A stretch of DNA of 12,584 nt from JANLUX01 sp031363705 (GTDB lineage: Bacteria > Bacteroidota > Bacteroidia > AKYH767-A > OLB10), in NCBI GenBank assembly GCA_031363705.1, contig JANLUX010000127.1, forward strand, positions 1-12,584, read 5' to 3'. The notes below the pieces were generated by a model that was given only the letters and a program-made list of their open reading frames with translations, made no database searches and was not told where the DNA came from. Positions within the stretch are counted from its first letter, which is position 1, and each line of letters starts with the position of its first letter. The position numbers and the translations under genes were made by a program. Shown here one piece after another: positions 1 through 6,915 of this stretch.

Positions 1-28
1 CAGTCAACAGTCAACAGTCATCAGTCTT
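1..28. repeat. Short tandem heptamer repeat (CAGTCAA-like)
   Basis: Four consecutive 7-nt units are visible: CAGTCAA, CAGTCAA, CAGTCAT and CAGTCTT. The array touches the left window edge, so its real length is unknown. The last unit contains CAGTCT (22-27), which is complementary to AGACTG at 45-50 and could form a weak stem beyond the 3' end of trxB. Cytosine/adenine-rich strings (CTGCC, AACTGCC) continue to position 67. No coding potential is seen. It is probably an intergenic simple repeat; any terminator role is speculative. Confidence 0.6.
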
Positions 29-70
29 CACTGAACAAAACTGCAGACTGCCGCTGCCAACTGCCACCTA

Positions 71-1009
71 TCAATGGATACCTTTCGCTGCCAGATAACG
101 CTCCGCATCTATTGCTGCCATACATCCTGAACCGGCAGCAGTTACTGCCTGACGATAAACATGATCCTGTACATCACCGGCAGCGAAAACACCTTCAACG
201 TTTGTTTTTGTAGAACCAGGTTGTGTGATGATGTAACCGTTTTCATCCATGTCAATCTTACCTTTAAAAATACTTGTGTTAGGCTCATGACCTATTGCGA
301 CAAAAAAACCGGTGACAGCAAGCACTTTTTCCTCGTTGGTTTTATTGTTGATTACACGAAGACCATCTACAGTTTTCTCACCCATCACTTCTTTCGTTTC
401 GTGGTTATATAACACTTCAATGTTGGGGGTGTTTTCCACACGGTGTATCATGGCTTTGGAGGCGCGCATTTCATCCCTGCGCACCAGCATGTAAACTTTT
501 CTGGCAAGCTTAGCAAGGTATGTTGCTTCTTCGGCAGCTGTATCTCCTGCTCCTACTATTGCAACATCCTGTCCTCTGAAAAAATAACCATCACAAACAG
601 CACATGCAGAAACTCCAAACCCGTTTAACCGTTGTTCGGACTCCAATCCCAGCCACTTTGCACTGGCTCCTGTTGCAATGATGATGGTATCAGCTTCTAC
701 AATATGTTTTTCATCGATGGTTACTTTGTTAGGTTTTGATATAAAATCAACTTCGGTTGCATAACCCCATCTCACATCCGTTCCAAAACGCTCTGCTTGC
801 TTTTGAAAATCTTCCATCATCTTAGGCCCCATAATTCCATCGGGGTAACCCGGATAATTTTCCACATCAGTGGTAATGGTTAACTGACCTCCGGGTTGCA
901 AGCCCTGGTACATCACAGGTTTTAAATCAGCACGTGCAGCATAAATAGCAGCCGTATATCCGGCAGGACCGGAACCTATGATAAGGCATTTTACTTTTTC
1001 AGTAGTCAT
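71..1009 (-). CDS. trxB: Thioredoxin-disulfide reductase
   Basis: This is a 312-aa cytoplasmic FAD/NADPH flavoenzyme that passes electrons from NADPH to thioredoxin, supporting thiol redox balance and ribonucleotide reductase. The N-terminal FAD-binding glycine motif GSGPAG lies at residues 12-17. The redox-active pair is C136-A-V-C139-D, the same spacing and nearly the same position as in well-studied bacterial enzymes. A second Rossmann motif, GAGDTA (about residue 152 on), and VRRDEMRAS (about 175-183) form the NADPH site. A C-terminal FAAGDV segment completes the FAD site. Length is normal for the low-molecular-weight family. The ATG at 1007-1009 is preferred because the FAD motif follows at the usual distance and a promoter box lies just upstream. 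The active-site motif is CAVC rather than the commoner CATC, a conservative change. The gene appears monocistronic in this window. Confidence 0.96.
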   Translation of the reverse strand: MTTEKVKCLIIGSGPAGYTAAIYAARADLKPVMYQGLQPGGQLTITTDVENYPGYPDGIMGPKMMEDFQKQAERFGTDVRWGYATEVDFISKPNKVTIDEKHIVEADTIIIATGASAKWLGLESEQRLNGFGVSACAVCDGYFFRGQDVAIVGAGDTAAEEATYLAKLARKVYMLVRRDEMRASKAMIHRVENTPNIEVLYNHETKEVMGEKTVDGLRVINNKTNEEKVLAVTGFFVAIGHEPNTSIFKGKIDMDENGYIITQPGSTKTNVEGVFAAGDVQDHVYRQAVTAAGSGCMAAIDAERYLAAKGIH

Positions 1010-1027
1010 ATAGAATTAAAAGGGGTG

Positions 1028-1035
1028 CAAAGGTA
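1028..1035 (-). promoter_or_regulatory. Bacteroidota -7 promoter box for trxB
   Basis: The minus strand reads TACCTTTG, matching the TAnnTTTG -7 consensus of Bacteroidota primary sigma factor promoters. It ends 18 nt before the trxB start codon, implying a short leader of about a dozen bases. No clear TTTG -33 box is visible at 19-21 nt upstream. No purine-rich Shine-Dalgarno sequence precedes the ATG. Confidence 0.55.
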
Positions 1036-1106
1036 AAATATCAGAAGGAACATAATCAGAACCATGTGTGAGATACTGCCTTTATGACGCTGGGAATATT
1101 GGAACC

Positions 1107-1131
1107 GTTGTTGGTTTTTTTCACCAACAAC
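1107..1131. repeat. REP-like hairpin, left copy, upstream of transposase gene
   Basis: This is a perfect stem-loop: arm GTTGTTGGT (1107-1115), 7-nt loop TTTTTTC (1116-1122), arm ACCAACAAC (1123-1131). The 23-nt core at 1108-1130 is the exact reverse complement of 1708-1730 on the other side of the transposase gene. With the next five bases included, 27 of 28 positions match. Such palindromes beside a Y1 transposase gene are the expected substrates of REP-associated transposases. The GTAG guide tetranucleotide known from enterobacterial REPs is not apparent at the foot of the stem. Confidence 0.85.
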
Positions 1132-1156
1132 TCCAACCGAGCAGTATATTTACTGA

Positions 1157-1681
1157 GTGGAATCAGAAAATCCCATCCAATTCTTTACAGCTACAATACT
1201 TGAATGGAAACATCTTCTAAAGCCTGATAAATACAAGCAAATTATCATTGACAGTCTTCAGTTTTTGGCGGACGATAATCGTGCAGTCATTTACGGATTT
1301 ATAGTTATGCCTAATCACGTACATATTATCTGGCAAATAGTTGCTCCTCATAAAAGAGCTAATGTGCAGCGCGATTTTCTTAAATTTACTGCTCACAAGA
1401 TCATTAACGATTTACAAAAACATCATCCCGAAGTATTGAAAAGATTCAGAGTGGATGCATCTGATCGCAAATATCAGATATGGGAACGCAACCCATTATC
1501 TGTTGACATCACTTCACGAAAAATGCTGGAGCAAAAATTAGAATACATTCATCATAACCCGGTTCAGGAGCGGTGGCAATTAGCAGATAATCCAGTCCGT
1601 TATCTATACTCGAGCATGAGTTATTATGAAACAGGACTAACTTCGTTTGAATTTATTAAACATTATATAGAAGCGCTATGA
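1157..1681 (+). CDS. REP-associated tyrosine transposase (RAYT, Y1/HUH family)
   Basis: This 174-aa single-domain protein is of the IS200/IS605-like Y1 transposase superfamily, RAYT branch: DNA-strand-nicking enzymes associated with dispersed palindromes rather than a classic insertion sequence. The metal-binding HUH motif is H54-V-H56 within MPNHVHIIWQI. The likely nucleophile is Y130 within EYIHHNPV, the family's signature. A C-terminal YLYSSMSYYETG segment is also typical. The start is a GTG directly after an in-frame TGA (1154-1156); the next in-frame ATG is M51, inside the HUH motif, so GTG is the only sensible start. The N-terminal FFTATILEW segment is typical of the domain's beginning, so the protein seems complete. 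It is flanked by hairpins at 1107-1131 and 1706-1732. No promoter box is evident. Activity is inferred from the intact motifs only. Confidence 0.9.
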   Translation: MESENPIQFFTATILEWKHLLKPDKYKQIIIDSLQFLADDNRAVIYGFIVMPNHVHIIWQIVAPHKRANVQRDFLKFTAHKIINDLQKHHPEVLKRFRVDASDRKYQIWERNPLSVDITSRKMLEQKLEYIHHNPVQERWQLADNPVRYLYSSMSYYETGLTSFEFIKHYIEAL

Positions 1682-1705
1682 ACAAAAATCAAACTACCTG
1701 CCTTG

Positions 1706-1732
1706 CCTTGTTGGTGAAAAAAACCAACAAGG
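1706..1732. repeat. REP-like hairpin, right copy, downstream of transposase gene
   Basis: This is a perfect 10-bp stem: CCTTGTTGGT (1706-1715), loop GAAAAAA (1716-1722), ACCAACAAGG (1723-1732). Its core (1708-1730) is the exact reverse complement of the hairpin core upstream of the transposase gene, so the pair brackets the gene in opposite orientation. It lies 25 nt after the transposase stop codon. It could double as a transcript-end structure, but no U-tract follows, so I do not call it a terminator. Confidence 0.85.
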
Positions 1733-1751
1733 GTTGTTTGGCTACTTTAGG

Positions 1752-1868
1752 AACACCAACGGGGGTGGAAAAAATGTGGAGTTGCAGATGGATAGGGCAG
1801 GGGTTTATTTTGTGTCGTTAACATCGGGGAAGGAAATGGTGACGAGGAAGGTGGTGGTGCAGCGATAG
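1752..1868 (+). pseudogene. Orphan T9SS C-terminal sorting-domain remnant
   Basis: An open frame ending in TAG (1866-1868) encodes about 38 residues that look like the last strands of a type IX secretion type-A sorting domain. It contains GKNVELQMD, then AGVYFVSLTSG, and ends in RKVVVQR before the stop. The family hallmark is an AGVYFV-like strand followed by a basic KVVVQ-type terminus; T9SS cargo proteins carry it so the machinery can recognise, cleave and anchor them. Here the frame is open back only to a TAG at 1668-1670. It has no plausible start before the ATG at 1788 and no upstream domain, since the transposase hairpin lies where the rest of the protein would be. It is best read as a leftover of a disrupted or deleted secreted-protein gene. 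Confidence 0.65.
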
Positions 1869-2030
1869 CATGTCGTCATTCAGGAGGAAACTTGTCATGT
1901 TTGAGACACTAAAGTTTGATAACGTAAATAGACTATTGAAAGTAAAGTCTCGTGTATTTTCCCACATGCTGAGTGGTTTACAAGCTGCTATGCTACTATT
2001 TGACAAGTTTCCTTCTGAATGACAGTATGC
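1868..2030. repeat. 163-bp unit bounded by imperfect terminal inverted repeats
   Basis: The left arm (1875-1897, beginning GTCATTCAG and ending AAACTTGTCA) is the reverse complement of 2001-2023 with one mismatch in 23. Extending to 1868-1897 against 2001-2030 gives about 26 of 30 matches. The interior (1898-2000) is AT-rich and non-coding. The structure resembles a small MITE-like or dispersed intergenic repeat of a type seen in Bacteroidota genomes. No clear target-site duplication is visible. Together with the third copy it accounts for most of the gene-free stretch 1869-2110; I see nothing else there. Confidence 0.6.
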
Positions 2031-2036
2031 TGAAAT

Positions 2037-2057
2037 CAAGTTTCCTTCAAAATGACA
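2037..2057. repeat. Third copy of the CAAGTTTCCTTC repeat arm
   Basis: CAAGTTTCCTTC followed by two variable bases and AATGACA repeats, in direct orientation and 33 nt further on, the sequence at 2004-2024, with 19 of 21 positions identical. It lies just outside the inverted-repeat unit, so the arm has been duplicated or inserted independently. No function is evident. Confidence 0.55.
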
Positions 2058-2110
2058 ATTTAAGTCGGTTTACGATTAGCATGAATTGCAACTGTTGAAC
2101 TATAAAATCT

Positions 2111-3238
2111 CTACAAAAAATTCAACCTCGCCATAAAGGCATCTTTATATGATTTTCCAATTGGAATTGTTTTATCACCAATCAGCACTGTGTTTTCATC
2201 AAGCACTCCTATCTTGTCAATTGGGATAATATAAGAACGGTGAACACGCAAAAATTTATTGTTAGGTAATTTCATTTCAATGTCTTTCATGGTGGAATGA
2301 ATGACAAACTGATCAGTATTGGTTTGTATGATCACATAGTTATCCATTGCCTGTATCCAAACGATGTTATCGAGATATACTTTCACTAGCATTGAACCTT
2401 TCTTTACAAAAAAGGAATTCTGAATCACTTGTTCTTCCAGCAAAGCCGTCTGCATCATCATCGGCTGCGATTGATCCTGACCTTTCTCCTGTTTCAATAT
2501 AACAAAGGCATTTCCTATTAGCTGATCTTTCTCATCACGGATGGGCGAAGAGGTGAGTATTGCAGGAATGCTGCTGTTATCACGTTTAGTTATCACGTTG
2601 CAGTCTTTATATTCAACTGCTTCGTTATTCTGCATGTTAGTAACCAACTCTTCTTTTTTTACTGATGAATTATCAGCACGCTCAATGCTGATCAGATCAA
2701 AAAGATCAACCCCATTTGCAGAGTTGTTTCCATAACCGATAAATGATTCAGCACGTTGATTAAGATAAGTGATACGGCAATCGGTATCAGTAATAATGAT
2801 TACTTCACCCACTTTGCCCAGTGCATTTGCAAGACGCTGCTGACTCTCGCGGATTTCTTTATCCCTGCCATATTTAAAGAGCGCCATTTCAACAGTGGTT
2901 TTTAAATCTGTTTCGTTAAAGGGTTTTACTATGTATCCATAAGGCTCGGTAACTTTTGCACGATCCAGTGTTTCCTGATCAACAAAAGAGGTGAGGAAAA
3001 TAACTGGAATGTTGTATTTGATTTTTATATGTTCGGCAATGTGGATGCCGTCTTCATCACCTTTGAGTTTTATATCCAGAAAAACCAAATCAGGTTTTAA
3101 CTCTTCCAGCTTTTGGTAAGCTACGGCTGCTGAAGAAGCAGTGGCTGGTACATCATAACCCAGTTTGGTAAGTGTGGTTTGTATGTCCTTGGCGACAATA
3201 CTTTCATCTTCAACAACTAAAATTCTGATTTTTTCCAT
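2111..3238 (-). CDS. LytTR-family response regulator (REC-PAS-LytTR)
   Basis: This is a 375-aa cytoplasmic transcriptional regulator. A receiver domain spans about residues 4-120: acidic pocket in VVEDES, phospho-acceptor D55 in VFLDIKL, switch T83 in FLTSF and K105 in IVKPF, all present. A PAS domain follows at about 130-250, a possible second input. A LytTR DNA-binding domain occupies about 281-375, with the family-typical RVHRSYIIP segment. Plain LytTR regulators are about 240 aa with REC and LytTR only, so the central PAS is an extra module. The start codon lies 8 nt beyond the stop of the sensor kinase gene, so the two are almost certainly co-transcribed and the kinase is its cognate partner. 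Target genes cannot be read from this window. Confidence 0.92.
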   Translation of the reverse strand: MEKIRILVVEDESIVAKDIQTTLTKLGYDVPATASSAAVAYQKLEELKPDLVFLDIKLKGDEDGIHIAEHIKIKYNIPVIFLTSFVDQETLDRAKVTEPYGYIVKPFNETDLKTTVEMALFKYGRDKEIRESQQRLANALGKVGEVIIITDTDCRITYLNQRAESFIGYGNNSANGVDLFDLISIERADNSSVKKEELVTNMQNNEAVEYKDCNVITKRDNSSIPAILTSSPIRDEKDQLIGNAFVILKQEKGQDQSQPMMMQTALLEEQVIQNSFFVKKGSMLVKVYLDNIVWIQAMDNYVIIQTNTDQFVIHSTMKDIEMKLPNNKFLRVHRSYIIPIDKIGVLDENTVLIGDKTIPIGKSYKDAFMARLNFL

Positions 3239-3246
3239 CTGTTTTT

Positions 3247-6200
3247 TTAATTAGTCTTTTTAAAATCAATGATAAATTTTACTCCGTTATTGTTTTCAAT
3301 TTTTAATGTTCCGTCAATCTGATCGCTGAGCGCATTAATGAGCTGGATACCGAGTGAATCGGAAGTTGCGAGATCGAACCCGGGAGGTAATCCGATTCCA
3401 TTATCAGCAATGGTAAGCCTGTAAGTCATTTCATCTGCAAGGATAAAATTAATTTCGATAACTCCTTCTCTACCATCCTTAAACGCATGTTTCAACGAAT
3501 TGGATACAACTTCGTTAATAATTAATCCGCAGGGAACACCGGTATCAATATCCAAAGATATTTTTTCGCAGTGAATCTTCAATCCTATTTTTCCGGGAGG
3601 AAGCTTAAACGACTGAAAAAGATTTTCTGCCAGCCGTTTTATATAATCATCAAAATCAATTTTGGAAAGTCCATCATTCTGATAGAAACGCTCGTGAAGC
3701 AAAGCCATGCTTTTAATCCTGTCCTGTCCTTCTTTCAGTGCTTTGTATGCATTATCATCCTCCACATAATTTGTCTGGAGATTAAAGAGACTGATGATGA
3801 TCTGCAAATTATTTTTTACACGGTGATGGATTTCGCGCAGCAACAATCCCTTTTCTTCGAGTGATGAACGAATCTGCTCTTCCATTTTTTTACGCAGTGT
3901 GATATCGGTATCAATTACTACTATTTTCTGCAACTCTGCTTGGTCGGTAAGGATGGGTGTGAGTGTGGATGAAGCCCAGAGTTTATTTCCGCTCTTGCTG
4001 ATTATTTCAGACTCATAAATAAATGAACGCTTTTCCCTGATGCATTCATCAAGATTTTCAACTACCAATTCATTTGTTGTAAGATCGCTCAGCTTATTTC
4101 CTTTGATGCGTTTGATTTCATTCAAAGTATAACCCGTAAGCTTTGTATATCCTGCATTTACCCATTCAAGCTCAAGATTTTCATCAAATATCATAACAGC
4201 ATTATCCGTTTCACTGGCAACCAATGAAAGCTTGGCGAGCTCTAAATTTTTTTCATGCAATTCATGTGTGCGTGCATCCACTTTTTTACGTAAAACTTCT
4301 TTACTCCTTCTTAATGAACGGGTGCGTGCTTTGTAAATAAGCATTATTGCGCCTACTGAAACCACTATATAGAGAAAGTAAAACAAAGGCGTTTTCCAGA
4401 TGGGTGGCTTTATGCTGAATGAGTAAGTGACCGGCAGCGACCAATCTTTTAAATTGGCTGAAGCCTGAACTTTAAAAGTGTACTCACCAGGAGGTAAGTT
4501 GGAATAATTTGCAATATTTATCCTGGTTGCAGGCGACCAGTCATCATCAAACCCTTCGAGCATATAATGATACTGCACTTCATCAGGAGCTGTGAGAAAA
4601 ACGCCTGAATAAATAAAGCTAAGATGATTATTGAAATAAGGTAAGACCAGATCTTTTGGCAACCCGGTTTGATAACTTGTTTGAATTTTATTTTTTCTCC
4701 AGTTTACGTTTTCCAGAAACAACTGAATATTATTAAGACTTACCACAGGCACTGATGATTGAAGATGACCTGCACGCGGATTAAATCTGATGGCACCATT
4801 TACCGTTCCAAACCAGATGAAACCGGCAGTGTCTTCACAGGCTGCATTACTTTCAACACCGAGGTAACCATTACTTTTATCATAATGATAAATCTGAAAT
4901 TTACCCTGTTGCAAATAAACATTCCAGTCAATACAATCAATGCCCTGCGGAGTTCCTAACCAGAGTTTTTTCTGATTATCCATAAAGTTAAAAAGCACCC
5001 GCTCATTATTTAAACCATTTTCTTTTGTGATTCTGGAAATAACAGGCGAGCCGGAAGTACGCTTATACCTTATAATTCCAAAATCATAAGTGCTGATGAG
5101 TATGCTGCCTGCACCATCGCTTATAATAGAAGTGACAGGAGCCTGCGGTAAATTATAACCGGCAGTTAGTGAAAAAGCTTTATCATCATTGAGAAAATAA
5201 ATTTCTTTAATCGTACCGATCCAGATTACTCCCTTTTCATCCTGGAATAAAGCACGAACCTGCTCATTCTTCAATCCATATTTTGAATTGATAATTTTAC
5301 AAACACCTCCATCATAAATATAAACCCCTTTATCAGTACCAAAATATAACTGGTGTGTGTTTTTATCCTCGATAATGGAATATATAATGAGATTTGATAA
5401 TTCAGTAAAAGGAGACTCGATTAAATCATTTCCGGGTTGCAATCTTGAAGGACCATTAGTTGTGCCAAACCAATAATTGCCTTCATGATCCTGAGCGATA
5501 GACCAGATAGTATTGCTCTTTAACCCTTCATTGGTGGTATAATTTTTAAAGGTTTTACCATTGAACATGTTAACTCCGCCTGTTAATGTACCAAACCAAA
5601 TGTTGTTAAGTGCATCAGAATATGCTGATATGATATTACTGTTGGATAAGCCATCATCAAGTGTATAGCTCACAAAACGGTCGCCATTATATTTATATAA
5701 TCCGTTCCAGCTACCAATCCAGTAATTGCCTTCACGATCTTCAATCATGGTTTTAATAATGTTATTATTCACACCTTCGTGCATGGTTATCATGGTAATT
5801 GAATCACCGGTGAGCTTTCCTACTCCACCTCCATAGGTGCAAAACCAAACTTGACCATAACTATCATGCAGTATATCTTCCACATGCTCATTTAACAAGC
5901 CATTATCAACATTATAATTTTTAATATGCGATCCGTTAAAAACAGAGACACCCTGATAAGTACCCACCCATATTTTTCCGTTATTTCCTTCGGTAAAGGA
6001 ATAAGCAATATCGCTTGCGAGTCCGTTTTTTAAATTGTAAATTTTAAAATGGGTTCCATCATAAATTGCGATTCCACCGCCAACGGTTGCAATCCACAAA
6101 TGATCATTTTTGTCCTTATATAATGCTGACACGTTATTTCCGGGTAATCCGTTGGATGAGGTATAATTAGTAAAGTTTTTACCATCAAAACGGCATAATC

Positions 6201-6618
6201 CCTCTGATGTACCAATCCATAAATTGCCACGGCTATCCTCGCAAATCGCATTGACTATGTTACTGAGCAAACCATCATCAGTAGTAAAAAATTTGAATGA
6301 GGTACCATTGTATTTGCAGATTCCTTTGCGGATAGTACCGATCCAGATATTGCCTTTGGAATCCTGAAAGAAAGTTTTTACAGGGTTGTTTGATAACAGG
6401 TTGTTTTGATCAAAATAAATAAACGTTTTGCCATCAAAACGGCATGCACCACTCATGGTGCCAATCCATAACATTCCACTTTTGTCCTGTAATATTTTAT
6501 TAATCTGGTTATTAGGTAACCCATTTGCAATTCCGTAAGAAGTGAAATTGAATCGCTGGGCAAAGCCGGTTATACTGAAAGTTGAAATTAACAGAAGGCT
6601 AAATAATATTTTCTTCAT
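3247..6618 (-). CDS. Periplasmic-propeller sensor histidine kinase
   Basis: This 1123-aa inner-membrane sensor belongs to the Bacteroidota propeller type. A signal peptide (about residues 1-20, cleavage likely after GFA) leads to roughly 14 two-component-regulator propeller repeats (about 25-625), each with an LWIGT- or IWFGT-like strand, enough for two seven-bladed propellers. A Y_Y_Y domain follows (about 657-730, with YHYMLEGFDDDW and LPPGEYTFKVQA). A single membrane helix lies near 743-761, then a short coiled coil, then a cytoplasmic PAS domain (about 797-910). The HisKA_2-type dimerisation/phosphoacceptor motif is E-I-H931-H932-R-V-K-N-N. The HATPase domain (about 1020-1121) has an INEVVSNSLKHAF N-box and ADNGIGLP. 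It has no fused receiver or AraC domain, so phosphate presumably passes to the REC-PAS-LytTR protein encoded 8 nt downstream. The ligand is unknown; relatives often sense glycans, but nothing nearby supports that. Confidence 0.93.
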   Translation of the reverse strand: MKKILFSLLLISTFSITGFAQRFNFTSYGIANGLPNNQINKILQDKSGMLWIGTMSGACRFDGKTFIYFDQNNLLSNNPVKTFFQDSKGNIWIGTIRKGICKYNGTSFKFFTTDDGLLSNIVNAICEDSRGNLWIGTSEGLCRFDGKNFTNYTSSNGLPGNNVSALYKDKNDHLWIATVGGGIAIYDGTHFKIYNLKNGLASDIAYSFTEGNNGKIWVGTYQGVSVFNGSHIKNYNVDNGLLNEHVEDILHDSYGQVWFCTYGGGVGKLTGDSITMITMHEGVNNNIIKTMIEDREGNYWIGSWNGLYKYNGDRFVSYTLDDGLSNSNIISAYSDALNNIWFGTLTGGVNMFNGKTFKNYTTNEGLKSNTIWSIAQDHEGNYWFGTTNGPSRLQPGNDLIESPFTELSNLIIYSIIEDKNTHQLYFGTDKGVYIYDGGVCKIINSKYGLKNEQVRALFQDEKGVIWIGTIKEIYFLNDDKAFSLTAGYNLPQAPVTSIISDGAGSILISTYDFGIIRYKRTSGSPVISRITKENGLNNERVLFNFMDNQKKLWLGTPQGIDCIDWNVYLQQGKFQIYHYDKSNGYLGVESNAACEDTAGFIWFGTVNGAIRFNPRAGHLQSSVPVVSLNNIQLFLENVNWRKNKIQTSYQTGLPKDLVLPYFNNHLSFIYSGVFLTAPDEVQYHYMLEGFDDDWSPATRINIANYSNLPPGEYTFKVQASANLKDWSLPVTYSFSIKPPIWKTPLFYFLYIVVSVGAIMLIYKARTRSLRRSKEVLRKKVDARTHELHEKNLELAKLSLVASETDNAVMIFDENLELEWVNAGYTKLTGYTLNEIKRIKGNKLSDLTTNELVVENLDECIREKRSFIYESEIISKSGNKLWASSTLTPILTDQAELQKIVVIDTDITLRKKMEEQIRSSLEEKGLLLREIHHRVKNNLQIIISLFNLQTNYVEDDNAYKALKEGQDRIKSMALLHERFYQNDGLSKIDFDDYIKRLAENLFQSFKLPPGKIGLKIHCEKISLDIDTGVPCGLIINEVVSNSLKHAFKDGREGVIEINFILADEMTYRLTIADNGIGLPPGFDLATSDSLGIQLINALSDQIDGTLKIENNNGVKFIIDFKKTN

Positions 6619-6636
6619 CCAAATAAATAATCGTTA

Positions 6637-6644
6637 CAAAGTTA
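6637..6644 (-). promoter_or_regulatory. -7 promoter box for the sensor/regulator operon
   Basis: The minus strand reads TAACTTTG, a match to TAnnTTTG, ending 18 nt before the kinase ATG (6616-6618). No good -33 TTTG is visible at the usual distance. The placement mirrors the trxB box and would drive both signalling genes. Confidence 0.5.
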
Positions 6645-6738
6645 GCCCGAAAGAGAGAACATGAAATTGATAAAGAATGGCAGAGTTTACAGTAATAAAC
6701 AGAGTACATCAGTCTTTTTCTTTTCGCCTCACTCCCGA

Positions 6739-6760
6739 CCCCTCTCCCAAAGGAGAGGGG
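6739..6760. repeat. GC-rich palindrome with 9-bp stem
   Basis: A perfect stem CCCCTCTCC (6739-6747) and GGAGAGGGG (6752-6760) encloses a CAAA loop. It stands out as GC-rich within a strongly AT-rich intergenic region. Near-identical CCCTCTCCCAAAGGAGAGGG palindromes are familiar as dispersed intergenic repeats in many bacterial genomes, where they cause spurious predicted peptides such as TPDPSPKGEGE. No U-tract follows on either strand, so a terminator is unlikely. Confidence 0.7.
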
Positions 6761-6824
6761 GAAAATTTGGTCTATTTTATATTAGCTAATGGTATAATTG
6801 CATCTTATGAATTGTGCTTGAATA

Positions 6825-6845
6825 TTGTCATTGTTAGAATGACAA
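6825..6845. repeat. Small hairpin, 8-bp stem
   Basis: TTGTCATT (6825-6832), loop GTTAG, and AATGACAA (6838-6845) form a perfect inverted repeat followed by A-rich sequence. It shares the GTCATT motif with the repeat arms at 1875 and 2018, but the similarity is too short to call it the same family. Confidence 0.45.
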
Positions 6846-6889
6846 AAAATAAAAGATAAAACTGACATAGGGAAAGTGGATTATATGTT

Positions 6890-6897
6890 TATCTTTG
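6890..6897 (+). promoter_or_regulatory. Orphan -7-like box upstream of a hairpin
   Basis: TATCTTTG matches TAnnTTTG on the plus strand, although no plus-strand gene follows for about 1.6 kb. The terminator-like hairpin at 6916-6950 is only 19 nt downstream, so any transcript would be about 50 nt. A -33 TTTG box is not visible at the right spacing. It may be a small-RNA promoter or a chance match. Confidence 0.3.
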
Positions 6898-6915
6898 TGC
6901 CAGGTTAGGTTGGTT

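Noticed and set aside
1..50. Possible CRISPR-like array
   Set aside because: Units are 7 nt and contiguous with no spacers; a simple tandem repeat.
1107..1732. Classic insertion sequence with terminal inverted repeats
   Set aside because: The hairpins are internally palindromic and the enzyme is of the Y1 RAYT type, which does not use terminal inverted repeats or make target duplications; no DDE transposase is present.
1706..1740. Intrinsic terminator after the transposase gene
   Set aside because: A stable stem is present but followed by GGGTTGTTTGG rather than a T-run, and it is an inverted copy of the upstream hairpin, so a transposase substrate explains it better.
1818..2039. 73-codon minus-strand frame across the repeat region
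   Set aside because: It is made of the inverted-repeat arms (CHSEGNLS-type peptide at one end, its complement at the other), with no domain or promoter; an artefact of the repeat.
6677..6859. 60-codon plus-strand frame in the sensor/phoH intergenic region
   Set aside because: Its only notable peptide, TPDPSPKGEGE, is the translation of the GC-rich palindrome; no promoter or conserved protein character.
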